Notes: generated by a model from the letters alone, not told the origin. Positions 24,737 to 33,608 are shown, counted from the first letter of the stretch. The stretch is 64,000 bases of DNA from a bacterium (GCA_004562765.1 SFRL01000012.1:9434-73433); one strand, 5' to 3'. Translations and numbers: made by a program.

Positions 24737-25660
24737 ATGGAAGAACAAGCGTTAGAATTTCAAAAGGACTTTACGAGGGTTCCCAAGGATGTGAAGGCAA
24801 GCCAGAAGATCAACCGTATTTCGCTGACCTACACACAGGGAGTCGTCCGCACCTTAAAGCAGAATAAAGCGGCTATGATCTCTCTTGGATTTATTCTTTT
24901 TATCATTCTGGTGGCAATTTTTGGACCGATCATTCTGCCGGATTATCAGAAAACAGATCTGATGAGCACATTGCAGGCACCGGGCGGGGGACACTGGCTT
25001 GGGACAGATGATCTGGGACGTGACGTTCTTACACGTCTGGTTCGCGGAACACGAACCTCCCTGATCATTGGCTTTGTTGCAGAGACGATCAATCTGCTGA
25101 TCGGAATGATCTATGGCGGCATTTCCGGTTATCTGGGCGGAAAAGTGGATATGATCATGATGCGTATCATCGATGTCATCGTGTCCATTCCGCAGATGAT
25201 CATCATGATCCTGTTGCTTACCGTGTTTAGCGCCAGCATCGGAACATTGTTGTTTGCACTCTGCATCACAGGCTGGACGGGGCTGGCACGAATGGTGCGG
25301 GCACAGGTATTGTCGCTAAGAGAAAATGAGTACGCAATGGCAGCTCAGGTGCTTGGGGCGAGCAAGTGGAGAATTCTCCGCACGCACCTGCTTCCAAACA
25401 CAGTTGGCCCGATTCTCGTTAACTACACGATGAGTGTACCGGCAGCAATCGGAGCAGAGGCATATCTGAGCTATCTGGGACTCGGAATTTCCATTCCTGA
25501 GGCAAGTTGGGGCAATTTGCTTCAGCTGGGAGCAAATCAGTTTCCCGGTTCCCTGTGGCTGTTTTTTACGCCGGCGATCGTGTTCGCACTGACTATGCTG
25601 GCATTTAATCTGTTTGGTGATGGGCTGAGAGATGCTTTAGATCCGCAGATGAGGAGATAG
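24737..25660 (+). CDS. Peptide ABC transporter permease, DppC/OppC family
   Basis: 307 residues; ATG 24737 follows AGGAGG by 5 bp (GTG 24734 also in frame). The N-terminal cytosolic stretch and first membrane helix are followed by HWLGTDDLGRDVLTRLVRGTRTSL, the OppC/DppC signature, and the EAA loop AAQVLGASKWRILRTHLLPN. Starts 12 bp after the DppB-like gene and ends 4 bp before the first ATPase. Confidence 0.92.
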   Translation: MEEQALEFQKDFTRVPKDVKASQKINRISLTYTQGVVRTLKQNKAAMISLGFILFIILVAIFGPIILPDYQKTDLMSTLQAPGGGHWLGTDDLGRDVLTRLVRGTRTSLIIGFVAETINLLIGMIYGGISGYLGGKVDMIMMRIIDVIVSIPQMIIMILLLTVFSASIGTLLFALCITGWTGLARMVRAQVLSLRENEYAMAAQVLGASKWRILRTHLLPNTVGPILVNYTMSVPAAIGAEAYLSYLGLGISIPEASWGNLLQLGANQFPGSLWLFFTPAIVFALTMLAFNLFGDGLRDALDPQMRR

Positions 25661-25664
25661 AACG

Positions 25665-26675
25665 ATGTTAGAGATCAAAAATTTACGGGTATCCTTTCAT
25701 ACATATTCAGGAGAAGTACAGGCGGTGCGAGGTGTCAACCTCCGGCTGGAGGACGAGGACACACTGGCGATCGTCGGAGAATCCGGATGCGGTAAATCCG
25801 TGACGGCACAATCGATCATGCGATTGCACAATGAGGAGATCACAGATATTAAGAGCGGTGAGATTCTGCTTGACGGAACAGACCTGCTCAGTATTTCCGA
25901 GAAGGAGATGCAGGGCATCCGGGGTAATTGGATCGGCATGATCTTTCAGGAGCCTATGACGGCATTGAACCCGACGATGACGGTGGGCAATCAGATCACA
26001 GAAGTGTTACGCCAGCATGCGGGTGGAAAAAACGGGAAAATGACAAAAAAAGAGGCACGTGAGCGTGCGGTCGAGCTGCTTCGGATGGTAAAACTGCCGA
26101 ATCCGGAACAGCGCGTTGACCAGTTTCCCCATGAATTTTCCGGAGGCCAGTTGCAGCGTGTGGTTATTGCGATGGCAATGGCGTGCTCTCCCAAGATACT
26201 GATCGCGGATGAGCCGACAACGGCGCTTGATGTGACGGTACAGGCACAGATTCTGGATCTGATGAAGGAGATGCAGAAGGAGAAAAAAGTCTCCATCATC
26301 ATCATCACACACGATCTGGGCGTGGTCGCTAATATAGCGAAAAAGGTAGCTGTGATGTACGGCGGAATCGTGGTGGAGACGGGAACGGTGGAAGATATTT
26401 TTTACCGATCCAAACACCCTTATACGTGGGGGCTTTTGGATTCCATTTCACGGCTGAGCAGACGCAAGGGTGAGCCGTTAAAATCCATCGAGGGAACACC
26501 ACCGGATCTTGTGAAACCTCCGGCGGGATGCCCGTTTGCCGATCGATGCGAATATGCAATGCAGGTGTGCAAGGATCATCTGCCTCCGGAGACCGGCTTA
26601 TCTGAGCAACATTTATGCCGCTGCTGGCTGCTGGATAGAGATTGTCCCGTAAAGCCTGAGAGAAGGCCGGTATAG
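25665..26675 (+). CDS. Peptide ABC transporter ATP-binding protein, DppD/OppD family
   Basis: 336 residues with Walker A GESGCGKS, signature FSGGQLQRV and Walker B ILIADEPTTALDVT. The C-terminal extension has the oligopeptide-transporter cysteine cluster (AGCPFADRCEYAMQVC), which in related proteins can hold an iron-sulfur cluster. It energises peptide import with the DppF-like partner. Confidence 0.93.
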   Translation: MLEIKNLRVSFHTYSGEVQAVRGVNLRLEDEDTLAIVGESGCGKSVTAQSIMRLHNEEITDIKSGEILLDGTDLLSISEKEMQGIRGNWIGMIFQEPMTALNPTMTVGNQITEVLRQHAGGKNGKMTKKEARERAVELLRMVKLPNPEQRVDQFPHEFSGGQLQRVVIAMAMACSPKILIADEPTTALDVTVQAQILDLMKEMQKEKKVSIIIITHDLGVVANIAKKVAVMYGGIVVETGTVEDIFYRSKHPYTWGLLDSISRLSRRKGEPLKSIEGTPPDLVKPPAGCPFADRCEYAMQVCKDHLPPETGLSEQHLCRCWLLDRDCPVKPERRPV

Positions 26676-26699
26676 ATATGAGGAAGGAAACAATATGAC

Positions 26700-27674
26700 A
26701 TGGAGAAAGACATTTTATTTGATATTCAACATCTGAAAAAAAGCTTTCATGTGGATGGCGGTGAACTAAAAGCTGTCGATGATGTAACCTTTCAGATCAG
26801 GAAGGGTGAGATTTTCGGACTCGTGGGTGAGTCGGGATGCGGAAAGAGCACACTCGGACGTCTGCTGGTCAGACTCTATCAGCCGAACGGCGGAGATATT
26901 TTATATAAAGGCAAATCTGTACTCCGCCTGAATAAAAAGGACGCAAAGGCGTACACAAAGCAGGTGCAGATGATCTTTCAGCAGCCCTATGCTTCCTTAA
27001 ACCCGCGCATGACGATCGGTGAGATCATCAAGGAGGGCATGAAGATCCATCATATGGGAACTGCAAAGGAGATGGATGAACGGGTATATGAGCTGCTCGA
27101 GATGGTAGGACTGAACCCGGAGCATGCAAAGCGCTTTCCGTATGAGTTTTCGGGCGGGCAGCGGCAGAGAACGGGAATCGCCAGAGCGCTGGCGGTGGAT
27201 CCGGAGTTTGTTGTCTGTGATGAGCCGATCTCTGCGCTGGATGTTTCCATTCAGGCACAGATCATCAATCTTCTAAAGCGGCTGCAGACACAGCTTCAGC
27301 TGACATTTCTGTTTATTGCGCATGATCTTTCCATGGTACGTTACATTTCCGACCGTGTAGGCGTGATGTATCTGGGTTCATTGGTGGAGGTCGCGCCGCC
27401 GGAGGAACTGTATGTAAATCCGCTTCATCCCTATACGCAGGCGTTAATCTCCGCAGTTCCAAAGCCCGACCCGGTGCAGGAGAATGAGCGGACGAGGATT
27501 ATTCTCGAGGGTGATGTGCCAAGCCCAGTTAACACGCCGAAGGGCTGCAAGTTTGCCGGAAGATGTAAGTATGCTACCGAACGGTGTCGACAGGAGCGTC
27601 CGGAATTTCGAAGGATTTCAGACCATCATATGATCGCATGTCACAGGGTAGAGGAGCTGAATCATTTTGAGTAG
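26700..27674 (+). CDS. Peptide ABC transporter ATP-binding protein, DppF/OppF family
   Basis: 324 residues; Walker A GESGCGKST, signature FSGGQRQRT, Walker B VVCDEPISALDVS, and a C-terminal cysteine cluster KGCKFAGRCKYATERC. AGGAAGGA lies 11 bp before the start. It is the second ATPase of the importer and is followed at 15 bp by a peptidase gene, a link between uptake and breakdown of peptides. Confidence 0.93.
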   Translation: MEKDILFDIQHLKKSFHVDGGELKAVDDVTFQIRKGEIFGLVGESGCGKSTLGRLLVRLYQPNGGDILYKGKSVLRLNKKDAKAYTKQVQMIFQQPYASLNPRMTIGEIIKEGMKIHHMGTAKEMDERVYELLEMVGLNPEHAKRFPYEFSGGQRQRTGIARALAVDPEFVVCDEPISALDVSIQAQIINLLKRLQTQLQLTFLFIAHDLSMVRYISDRVGVMYLGSLVEVAPPEELYVNPLHPYTQALISAVPKPDPVQENERTRIILEGDVPSPVNTPKGCKFAGRCKYATERCRQERPEFRRISDHHMIACHRVEELNHFE

Positions 27675-27688
27675 GGAGGAACTTGTGT

Positions 27689-28372
27689 ATGGTCAAAACT
27701 GAGTGGGAGATCGGGCAGATCAAAAAAGCGTGCGAGATTACCGATCAGGCGTTTTCTGAGGTACTGTCTTTTATCAGACCGGGAATTTCAGAGCGAGAGA
27801 TTGCTGATTTTTTAGAGCGGGAGATGTTCCGACGTGGCGCAGGCGAATCAAATAAAACGATCGTTGCTGCCGGAAAAAACGGTGCATGTCCGCATCATTG
27901 GCCCACGGACAGCATTGTGCAAAAGGGAGATTTCGTGACGATGGATTTTGGCTGTACATTTGGCGGTTATCATTCTGATCTGACGAGGACAGTTGTGGTG
28001 GGTCAGCCGACCGAACGTCAGAGGAAAATTTATGAGACTGTGGCGAAAGCTCAATTGGCAGGTATTGCTGCCGTTCGTGTCGGTATCCGCGGAAAAGAAG
28101 CAGACAGGGCAGCGAGAAAGGTCATTGATGACACGGAATTTCGCGGCACATTTGTACATGGTCTGGGACATGGTATCGGGTTGGATATCCATGAGGGAAC
28201 CGGACTCGGCAGGGATGAGGAAGGCATTCTGGAGGCAGGAATGGTCGTCAGTATCGAGCCGGGTATTTATATTGAAGGCTATGGCGGAGTGCGTATCGAA
28301 GATATTGCTGTTGTGACGGAGAATGGCGCAGAACTGCTGGAATTTTCACCGAAGGAACTCATTATTTTGTGA
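27689..28372 (+). CDS. M24-family metallopeptidase, catalytic domain only (Xaa-Pro aminopeptidase-like)
   Basis: 227 residues comprising only the pita-bread catalytic domain. Metal ligands appear in order: TMDFGCTFGGYHSDLTRT (two Asp), HGLGHGIGLDIHEGTGL (His), VSIEPGIYIEGYGGVRIED (two Glu). Typical Xaa-Pro aminopeptidases have an extra N-terminal domain that is missing here, so it could also be methionine-aminopeptidase-like. ATG 27689 is chosen since GGGAGGA lies 8 bp upstream. Presumably trims imported peptides. Confidence 0.85.
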   Translation: MVKTEWEIGQIKKACEITDQAFSEVLSFIRPGISEREIADFLEREMFRRGAGESNKTIVAAGKNGACPHHWPTDSIVQKGDFVTMDFGCTFGGYHSDLTRTVVVGQPTERQRKIYETVAKAQLAGIAAVRVGIRGKEADRAARKVIDDTEFRGTFVHGLGHGIGLDIHEGTGLGRDEEGILEAGMVVSIEPGIYIEGYGGVRIEDIAVVTENGAELLEFSPKELIIL

Positions 28373-28448
28373 GTGATCATTGCCGGAAAAACATAATGTT
28401 TCCGGAAAAGAAGATAACCGAGAGATTGCGGAACAGAAAGGAAAAATT

Positions 28449-28955
28449 ATGCAGATTTATCATATTACAGAAGGATCACCGGAATGGTTATATAAAGCGT
28501 ACGACTATGTTCGCACAGATGCATTCTGCGTAGGTCAGAGCATTCCGATCGAGATCGAATTTGAAGGCGATGAGTCGAAGGAGGAGCTGGAGGCTGTGGT
28601 TCTGATCGAGGATCACAAACCGGTGGCAGGCTGCCGGATCACCTTTCCGAAGGAGGGAGTCGGCAAGATTGAGCGAGTGTGTGTCGTTCGTGAAAAGCAA
28701 AAGGGCGGTTATGGACGTATCATGATCGAGGATGCTGAAAAATGGATTTTGGAGCGTGGTGTGAAACACATTGTGATCAACAGTCAGGATCGTTCAGCCG
28801 GATTTTATAATAAGATCGGCTATGTCACAAATTATGATGTCAGTCCATCGGTGTATGAAAAGCCGAGGCCGAAACGAGCAGAAGAACTTCCCAAGAAAGA
28901 GGAAAAAAAGATTGATCTTGGCTTTTCAACAGTGCTGGTGGAGAAATATTTGTAA
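28449..28955 (+). CDS. GNAT-family N-acetyltransferase
   Basis: 168 residues. The acetyl-CoA loop is VREKQKGGYGRIMIEDAEKWI and the last strand GFYNKIGYVTNYD is typical of GNAT proteins of the ElaA-like type. Start at ATG 28449, preceded by AAAGGA. The substrate is unknown; the location among peptidases suggests an amino acid or small peptide. Confidence 0.8.
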   Translation: MQIYHITEGSPEWLYKAYDYVRTDAFCVGQSIPIEIEFEGDESKEELEAVVLIEDHKPVAGCRITFPKEGVGKIERVCVVREKQKGGYGRIMIEDAEKWILERGVKHIVINSQDRSAGFYNKIGYVTNYDVSPSVYEKPRPKRAEELPKKEEKKIDLGFSTVLVEKYL

Positions 28956-29022
28956 TTGTTTGGGTTTAGGTTGATTTTTTTGAAGTTCACATGCTTCACT
29001 GACAGAACGGGAGGAAGAAACG

Positions 29023-30123
29023 ATGTACAACGATATAAAGAAAACCTTCGCAGAACTCGTAGGAATCGATTCACCGTCGCTTCAGGAGCGGAGCATGGCG
29101 GAACATATCAAAAAAATATTTGCCCGGATCGGCATTGATCTGATGGAGGATGACAGTGCAACTGTGACCGGATCAGATACGGGAAACCTGTATGCCTATG
29201 TGCCCGGTACACTTCCCGGAAAACCGATCCTTCTGGCAGCACATATGGATACCGTCATGCCGGCACATGGGAAACAGGCCATATTTTATGCGGACGGAAC
29301 CGTGACCAGTGATGGAACAACGGTTCTTGGGGCGGATGATCTGGCGGCTGTGACTGCTATCTATGAGGCAGTGAAATATTTGAAGGCGAACCGGATCCCG
29401 CATCGGAATCTGGAACTTTTGTTTACAACGGGCGAAGAATTGTACTGCAAGGGAGCGAAAGCGTTTGACTGTGCATCATTAAAGTCGACGGTTGCCTATG
29501 TGCCGGATCTAAGCGCGGAAATTGGGGCAGCGGCGTATGCAGCGCCGACGATCCTGTCTTTTCAGGCAAAAATAAAGGGTGTGGCAGCACATGCGGGTTT
29601 TCAACCGGGGGCTGGCATCAATGCGATTGCCGCTGCTGCGAATGCAATTGCAGCGCTTTCCCAGGGTAGGATCGATGAGGAGACAACAGCAAATATCGGA
29701 ATGATCAGCGGTGGAGACGGAATCAATATTGTGTCACCGGAATGCATCGTAAAAGGTGAGATTCGAAGCCTTCGGCATGAAAAGGCATTGCAGGTACTGG
29801 AGCAGTACAGATGTCAGTTCGAGCAGTCCGCAGAGGCAGCGGGAGCTGCGCTGGCATGGGAGACGAATGTGGATATACAGGCATATGAGACCGGTCTTGA
29901 AAGTGAAGCAGTTAAAAATTACAGAAAAGCAGCAGAAAAGGCCGGTGTCAAAGCCGCCCTTCAAAAGACGTTCGGCGGCAGTGACAATAATGTGTTTGCA
30001 CAGTATGGGATCGAGGGATTGGTGATCGCCAGTGCAATGCACAAATCACATACCTGTGAGGAATATACAAATGTGCATGAGATCGAGACTGTTGCGCAGA
30101 TACTGATCGGGCTGCTTTCCTGA
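29023..30123 (+). CDS. M20-family metallopeptidase, PepT-like
   Basis: 366 residues. Zinc ligands are visible: AAHMDTVMPAHG (His, Asp), GADDLAAVTAI (bridging Asp), TTGEELYCKGAKAF (catalytic Glu pair), and a C-terminal MHKSHTCEEY with the last His. The central insert is the M20 dimerisation domain. Similar proteins are tripeptidases or broad aminopeptidases. Fourth enzyme-type gene downstream of the peptide importer. Confidence 0.85.
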   Translation: MYNDIKKTFAELVGIDSPSLQERSMAEHIKKIFARIGIDLMEDDSATVTGSDTGNLYAYVPGTLPGKPILLAAHMDTVMPAHGKQAIFYADGTVTSDGTTVLGADDLAAVTAIYEAVKYLKANRIPHRNLELLFTTGEELYCKGAKAFDCASLKSTVAYVPDLSAEIGAAAYAAPTILSFQAKIKGVAAHAGFQPGAGINAIAAAANAIAALSQGRIDEETTANIGMISGGDGINIVSPECIVKGEIRSLRHEKALQVLEQYRCQFEQSAEAAGAALAWETNVDIQAYETGLESEAVKNYRKAAEKAGVKAALQKTFGGSDNNVFAQYGIEGLVIASAMHKSHTCEEYTNVHEIETVAQILIGLLS

Positions 30124-30176
30124 TCAGATCTGATGCTATTATGGCAGAATTGTTTCATGCGGAAAGGAAGTATATC

Positions 30177-31412
30177 ATGAACCATTTATTAGATTTTGTA
30201 AAGGAATTGAGTTTTGTTCGCGTCGGGGGAAGCGCACAGGAGAAACAGGCAGCAGAGATGATCATAAGAGAGATACGCAAAGCCGCAAAAGCAGCAGGAA
30301 GGGACGATATTGAGGCAGAGGTGCTGCCTTTTGACATTCCGGATGCGGATGTGGAGCAATGTACGGTGACTGCAGCGGGAAGGGAAATTCCCAGCGCGCC
30401 ATTCCTCTGTTCCGGTAATATCGACCGGGAGTGCAGACTGCTGTATCTTGACGATGCGACGGAGATTGATTTCTCCGGAGTCGGCAATCTAAGTGATACG
30501 GCGGTGCTTTTAAATGAACTGATGGACGAAGATGTCTACAAGCGGCTGGCAGCGCATCACGCGGCGGCTTTTCTTGTTTTAAAAGGAAAGTATTACTACA
30601 CGGCAGAGGAGGCTTCTTTATATCCGAAAGAACTGCGGGAGCAATACCGCAGACATGGCGCAATCCCGGGCTTCTGGATCACGGCGGCAGATGCGGCGGC
30701 ACTTTTGAATGAAGAGACGGAGACGATTCATCTGACACTGCAGCAGAAGGAAAAGACGACAGACAGCCAGAATATTTCCGTTGTTATCAAGGGCACGGAC
30801 CTTGCGGAGGAGTCGATCATTTTGACGGCGCACTATGACAGTGTTCCACTTGGCACCGGTTCCTGGGATAATGCCACCGGAGCAACAGCACTCCTTGCGA
30901 TCTTTTCGCATTTCGCGGCGCATCCGCCGAGAAGGACACTGCGGTTTCTGTGGTGCGGCAGTGAAGAGCGGGGGCTGCTTGGCTCCAGAACATTTGCGGC
31001 ACAGAATGAAGAGTTGCTGGATCAGATACAGTTCTGCTTTAATTTTGATATGTGTGGGACAACGCTTGGGGCGAACGACATTTTTGTCACCGGAGAAAAG
31101 GATCTGGAAACTTTTATCCAGCAGTACTGTCATTTAAACGGTTACTCCGCAAAGCTGCGCGTTGGTGTCCAGTCCAGTGATTCGGTTCCGTTCTGTTATC
31201 GCGGGATTCCGGCTCTGGGTCTGAGCCGTGGCACAAGGACCGCAGAGATCCACACGATCCACGATCTGCTGCCGACACTAAATGAGAAAGCAATTCAAAA
31301 AAATGTGGCGTTTGCGATAAAGATTATCAGTGATTTCGCAAATGCAGCTGTTCTGCCGGTGAAGCGGGTGCTGTCCGAGGAGCGGAAAAAAGAGCTGGAA
31401 CGCTTTTTCTGA
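30177..31412 (+). CDS. M28-family zinc peptidase
   Basis: 411 residues. The C-terminal domain has the M28 ligand series: LTAHYDSVPLGTGSWDNATGATALL (His-x-Asp, then bridging Asp), LWCGSEERGLLGS (catalytic Glu pair) and FNFDMCGT (Asp). The N-terminal 190 residues form a PA-like or lid domain. No signal peptide is visible, so it should act in the cytosol on imported peptides. AAAGGA lies 8 bp before ATG 30177. Confidence 0.82.
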   Translation: MNHLLDFVKELSFVRVGGSAQEKQAAEMIIREIRKAAKAAGRDDIEAEVLPFDIPDADVEQCTVTAAGREIPSAPFLCSGNIDRECRLLYLDDATEIDFSGVGNLSDTAVLLNELMDEDVYKRLAAHHAAAFLVLKGKYYYTAEEASLYPKELREQYRRHGAIPGFWITAADAAALLNEETETIHLTLQQKEKTTDSQNISVVIKGTDLAEESIILTAHYDSVPLGTGSWDNATGATALLAIFSHFAAHPPRRTLRFLWCGSEERGLLGSRTFAAQNEELLDQIQFCFNFDMCGTTLGANDIFVTGEKDLETFIQQYCHLNGYSAKLRVGVQSSDSVPFCYRGIPALGLSRGTRTAEIHTIHDLLPTLNEKAIQKNVAFAIKIISDFANAAVLPVKRVLSEERKKELERFF

Positions 31413-31418
31413 TTCATG

Positions 31419-31453
31419 ATAATAGAAAGTTCGCAGAGCGTACTTTCTATTAT
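31419..31453 (+). terminator. Hairpin after the M28 peptidase gene
   Basis: A 12-bp perfect stem, ATAATAGAAAGT with ACTTTCTATTAT, around an 11-nt loop. There is no strong T run and the right arm touches the -35 box of the next promoter, so termination and promoter overlap here. Confidence 0.55.
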
Positions 31454-31481
31454 TGACAATTCCACACAAATGCGTTAGATT
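31453..31481 (+). promoter_or_regulatory. Promoter of the first rrf2 gene
   Basis: TTGACA at 31453-31458, a 17-bp spacer and TAGATT at 31476-31481 (or TTAGAT with 16 bp). Confidence 0.6.
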
Positions 31482-31491
31482 GTTTTTATAA

Positions 31492-31508
31492 CCTATAAGT
31501 TTACTAGG
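31492..31508. promoter_or_regulatory. Rrf2-type operator candidate, site 2
   Basis: CCTATAAGTTTACTAGG, the CCTA-N9-TAGG dyad, lies about +4 of the rrf2 transcript. Suggests autoregulation of this regulator. A second dyad, CCTGT-N10-ACAGG (31518-31537), follows downstream. Confidence 0.65.
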
Positions 31509-31572
31509 AATAAAAACCCTGTAACCGGAAAAACAGGTTAGGAAACATGAAACGACAGGAGTGTGAGAAGAT

Positions 31573-31986
31573 ATGAAGATTTCTACAAAGGGGCGCTATG
31601 CGCTGCGCATTATGATCGATCTGGCACAGCACGATGAGGGAGAGGCGATTCCGTTAAAGGAGATCTCTGAAAGACAGGGAATCACCTTAAAATATATGGA
31701 GCAGATCATGCCGCTTTTGACCCGGGCGGGTTACGTGCGAAGCTTCCGGGGAAACAACGGCGGATATCTTTTATCAAAGTCACCTGCGGATTACACAGTC
31801 GGTGATATCCTGCGCACGACAGAAGGGTCTCTGGCACCGATCGCCTGTCTGGAGGATACGCCCAACCGATGTGAGCGCCAGGAAGAATGCATGACGCTGA
31901 AGTTTTGGGAAGGCTTGTGGCAGACCATCAATGACTATGTGGACGGCACGACGCTGGAGGAACTTGTAAATCAGAAAAATAAATAA
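31573..31986 (+). CDS. Rrf2-family transcriptional regulator with a Cys triad, number 1
   Basis: 137 residues. The N-terminal winged helix is canonical (MKISTKGRYALRIMIDLA, then GITLKYMEQIMPLLTRAGYVRSFRGNNGGYLL). The C-terminal part has a CX7CX5C triad (in ACLEDTPNRCERQEEC), similar in position to the cluster-binding cysteines of IscR/NsrR, whereas CymR lacks it. It may sense iron-sulfur status or bind cysteine-pathway signals. Its own leader carries the CCTA-N9-TAGG dyad, and MetY, a Cys/Met lyase and CysK follow, so it is the leading candidate for the regulator of this island. Confidence 0.88.
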   Translation: MKISTKGRYALRIMIDLAQHDEGEAIPLKEISERQGITLKYMEQIMPLLTRAGYVRSFRGNNGGYLLSKSPADYTVGDILRTTEGSLAPIACLEDTPNRCERQEECMTLKFWEGLWQTINDYVDGTTLEELVNQKNK

Positions 31987-32007
31987 TTTGTCGATTTATT
32001 TTGTTTT

Positions 32008-32024
32008 CCTACTTGACAGATAGG
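32008..32024. promoter_or_regulatory. Rrf2-type operator candidate, site 3a (overlaps the -35 of metY)
   Basis: CCTACTTGACAGATAGG, the same 17-bp dyad. It contains the whole -35 box, so binding would exclude RNA polymerase. Confidence 0.65.
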
Positions 32025-32041
32025 AAAATATAGGATATTAT
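32013..32041 (+). promoter_or_regulatory. Promoter of metY
   Basis: TTGACA at 32013-32018, 17-bp spacer, TATTAT at 32036-32041. Confidence 0.8.
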
Positions 32042-32055
32042 ACATTCATCTAAAA

Positions 32056-32072
32056 CCTATCGGAAAAGTAGG
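32056..32072. promoter_or_regulatory. Rrf2-type operator candidate, site 3b
   Basis: CCTATCGGAAAAGTAGG, about +8 of the metY transcript. Sites 3a and 3b are 48 bp apart (start to start), which would allow a regulator to bind both sides of the start point. Confidence 0.7.
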
Positions 32073-32110
32073 AATGTAAAAAGAGGAAGATTTTAAGGAG
32101 GATATTGAAA

Positions 32111-33424
32111 ATGAGCGAAAAGATCACAAGAGACCAGAGAGACTTTAAATTCGAGACACTGCAGCTGCATGTGGGACAGGAGAATCCTGATCCGGCGACA
32201 GATGCGAGAGCTGTGCCGATCTACCAGACATCATCTTATGTATTCCGCAACAGCGAGCATGCGGCAGCCCGTTTCGGACTGACGGATGCCGGAAATATCT
32301 ACGGACGTCTGACAAACCCCACTGAGGATGTGTTTGAGAAACGTATCGCTGCACTTGAGGGCGGCGTGGCAGCATTGGCAGTTGCCAGCGGAGCAGCAGC
32401 GATCACTTATACGATCGAGAATCTGGCACAGGCAGGTGATCATATTGTATCTGCAAAAAATATTTACGGCGGCACTTTCAATCTGCTGCTTCACACATTA
32501 CCCCAGTACGGGATCAATACCACCTTCGTAGATATCTTCAACTTAGATGAGGTAGAGGCTGCGATCCAGGACAATACAAAGGCAGTTTATATCGAGACTC
32601 TGGGCAATCCGAATTCAGATGTTGTTGATATCGAGGCGATTGCAAAGATCGCGCATGCACACAAGATTCCTCTCGTTGTGGACAACACCTTTGCAACACC
32701 GTATCTGGTGCGCCCGATCGAGTATGGCGCAGATATCGTTGTACATTCCGCTACAAAGTTTATCGGCGGTCACGGTACGACCATCGGCGGTGTCATCATT
32801 GACAGCGGTAAATTCGATTGGGAAGCATCCGGAAAATTTGCTTCTCTCACAGAGCCGAATCCCAGCTATCACGGTATCAGCTTTACAAAGGCGGTAGGTG
32901 CTGCTGCATTCGTGACCAAGATCCGTGCGATCCTGCTGCGTGACACCGGCGCGACACTTTCGCCGTTCCATGCATTTTTCTTCCTGCAGGGTCTGGAGAC
33001 ATTGTCACTGCGTGTGGAGCGTCATGTAGAGAATGCACTGAAGGTTGTTGATTATCTGAGTAAGCATCCGCAGGTTGAGCAGGTACATCATCCGTCTGTG
33101 ACAGATGATCCCGAGCAGCAGGCGCTTTATAAGAAATATTTCCCCAATGGCGGCGGTTCGATCTTTACCTTTGAGATCAAGGGTGATGAGCAGAAGGCAA
33201 AGGACTTTATCGATAATCTGGAACTGTTCTCATTGTTAGCAAATGTTGCCGACGTGAAGTCTCTGGTGATCCATCCGGCTTCCACGACACACAGCCAGTG
33301 CAGCCCGGAGGAACTGCTTGATCAGGGTATCAAGCCCAATACGATCCGTCTCTCCATCGGTACGGAGCACATTGACGATATCATTCAGGATCTGGATGAG
33401 GCATTCCGTGCGGTTGCGGACTGA
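32111..33424 (+). CDS. metY: O-acetylhomoserine aminocarboxypropyltransferase (O-acetylhomoserine sulfhydrylase)
   Basis: 437 residues, the long length and pattern of MetY rather than MetB. Visible are LHVGQENPDPATDARAVPIYQTSSYVF, GRLTNPTEDVFEKRIAALEGG, the PLP lysine region VVHSATKFIGGHG, and the MetY-type insertion around FHAFFFLQGLETLSLRVERH. It combines O-acetylhomoserine with sulfide (or methanethiol) to give homocysteine (or methionine). ATG 32111 has AAGGAGG 9 bp upstream. Two operator-like dyads flank the promoter. Confidence 0.92.
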   Translation: MSEKITRDQRDFKFETLQLHVGQENPDPATDARAVPIYQTSSYVFRNSEHAAARFGLTDAGNIYGRLTNPTEDVFEKRIAALEGGVAALAVASGAAAITYTIENLAQAGDHIVSAKNIYGGTFNLLLHTLPQYGINTTFVDIFNLDEVEAAIQDNTKAVYIETLGNPNSDVVDIEAIAKIAHAHKIPLVVDNTFATPYLVRPIEYGADIVVHSATKFIGGHGTTIGGVIIDSGKFDWEASGKFASLTEPNPSYHGISFTKAVGAAAFVTKIRAILLRDTGATLSPFHAFFFLQGLETLSLRVERHVENALKVVDYLSKHPQVEQVHHPSVTDDPEQQALYKKYFPNGGGSIFTFEIKGDEQKAKDFIDNLELFSLLANVADVKSLVIHPASTTHSQCSPEELLDQGIKPNTIRLSIGTEHIDDIIQDLDEAFRAVAD

Positions 33425-33467
33425 TAAGTAACTGAATCATGGGTGTTTTCAATTGTTTTACTCCTTT

Positions 33468-33497
33468 ACTCCCGCCATTTTGCATGGCGGGAGTTTT
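33468..33497 (+). terminator. Rho-independent terminator after metY
   Basis: Perfect 10-bp stem ACTCCCGCCA/TGGCGGGAGT (33468-33477 and 33485-33494) followed by TTTT. Confidence 0.88.
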
Positions 33498-33502
33498 CGC
33501 GC

Positions 33503-33548
33503 TATAGATAAAAACTATAACCTGCAAAAGAAAAAAGGAATTATACAA
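33503..33548. promoter_or_regulatory. Shared 46-bp upstream element, copy before the second Cys/Met PLP gene
   Basis: Starts TATAGATAAAAACTATA (a dyad ATAG-N7-CTAT) and ends GAATTATACAA. It aligns with 18553-18598 and 20471-20515. The right end includes the -35 box. Confidence 0.55.
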
Positions 33549-33570
33549 GTTACCGTCTATCTGATATAGT
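33542..33570 (+). promoter_or_regulatory. Promoter of the second Cys/Met PLP gene
   Basis: TATACA at 33542-33547, 17-bp spacer, TATAGT at 33565-33570. Weak -35 box; the same boxes and spacing as the malY promoter. Confidence 0.5.
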
Positions 33571-33591
33571 AGACGCAAGAAAACTATTAAA

Positions 33592-33608
33592 CCTATTTGA
33601 TTTATAGG
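33592..33608. promoter_or_regulatory. Rrf2-type operator candidate, site 4
   Basis: CCTATTTGATTTATAGG, CCTA-N9-TAGG, downstream of the TATAGT box at about +15. Confidence 0.7.
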
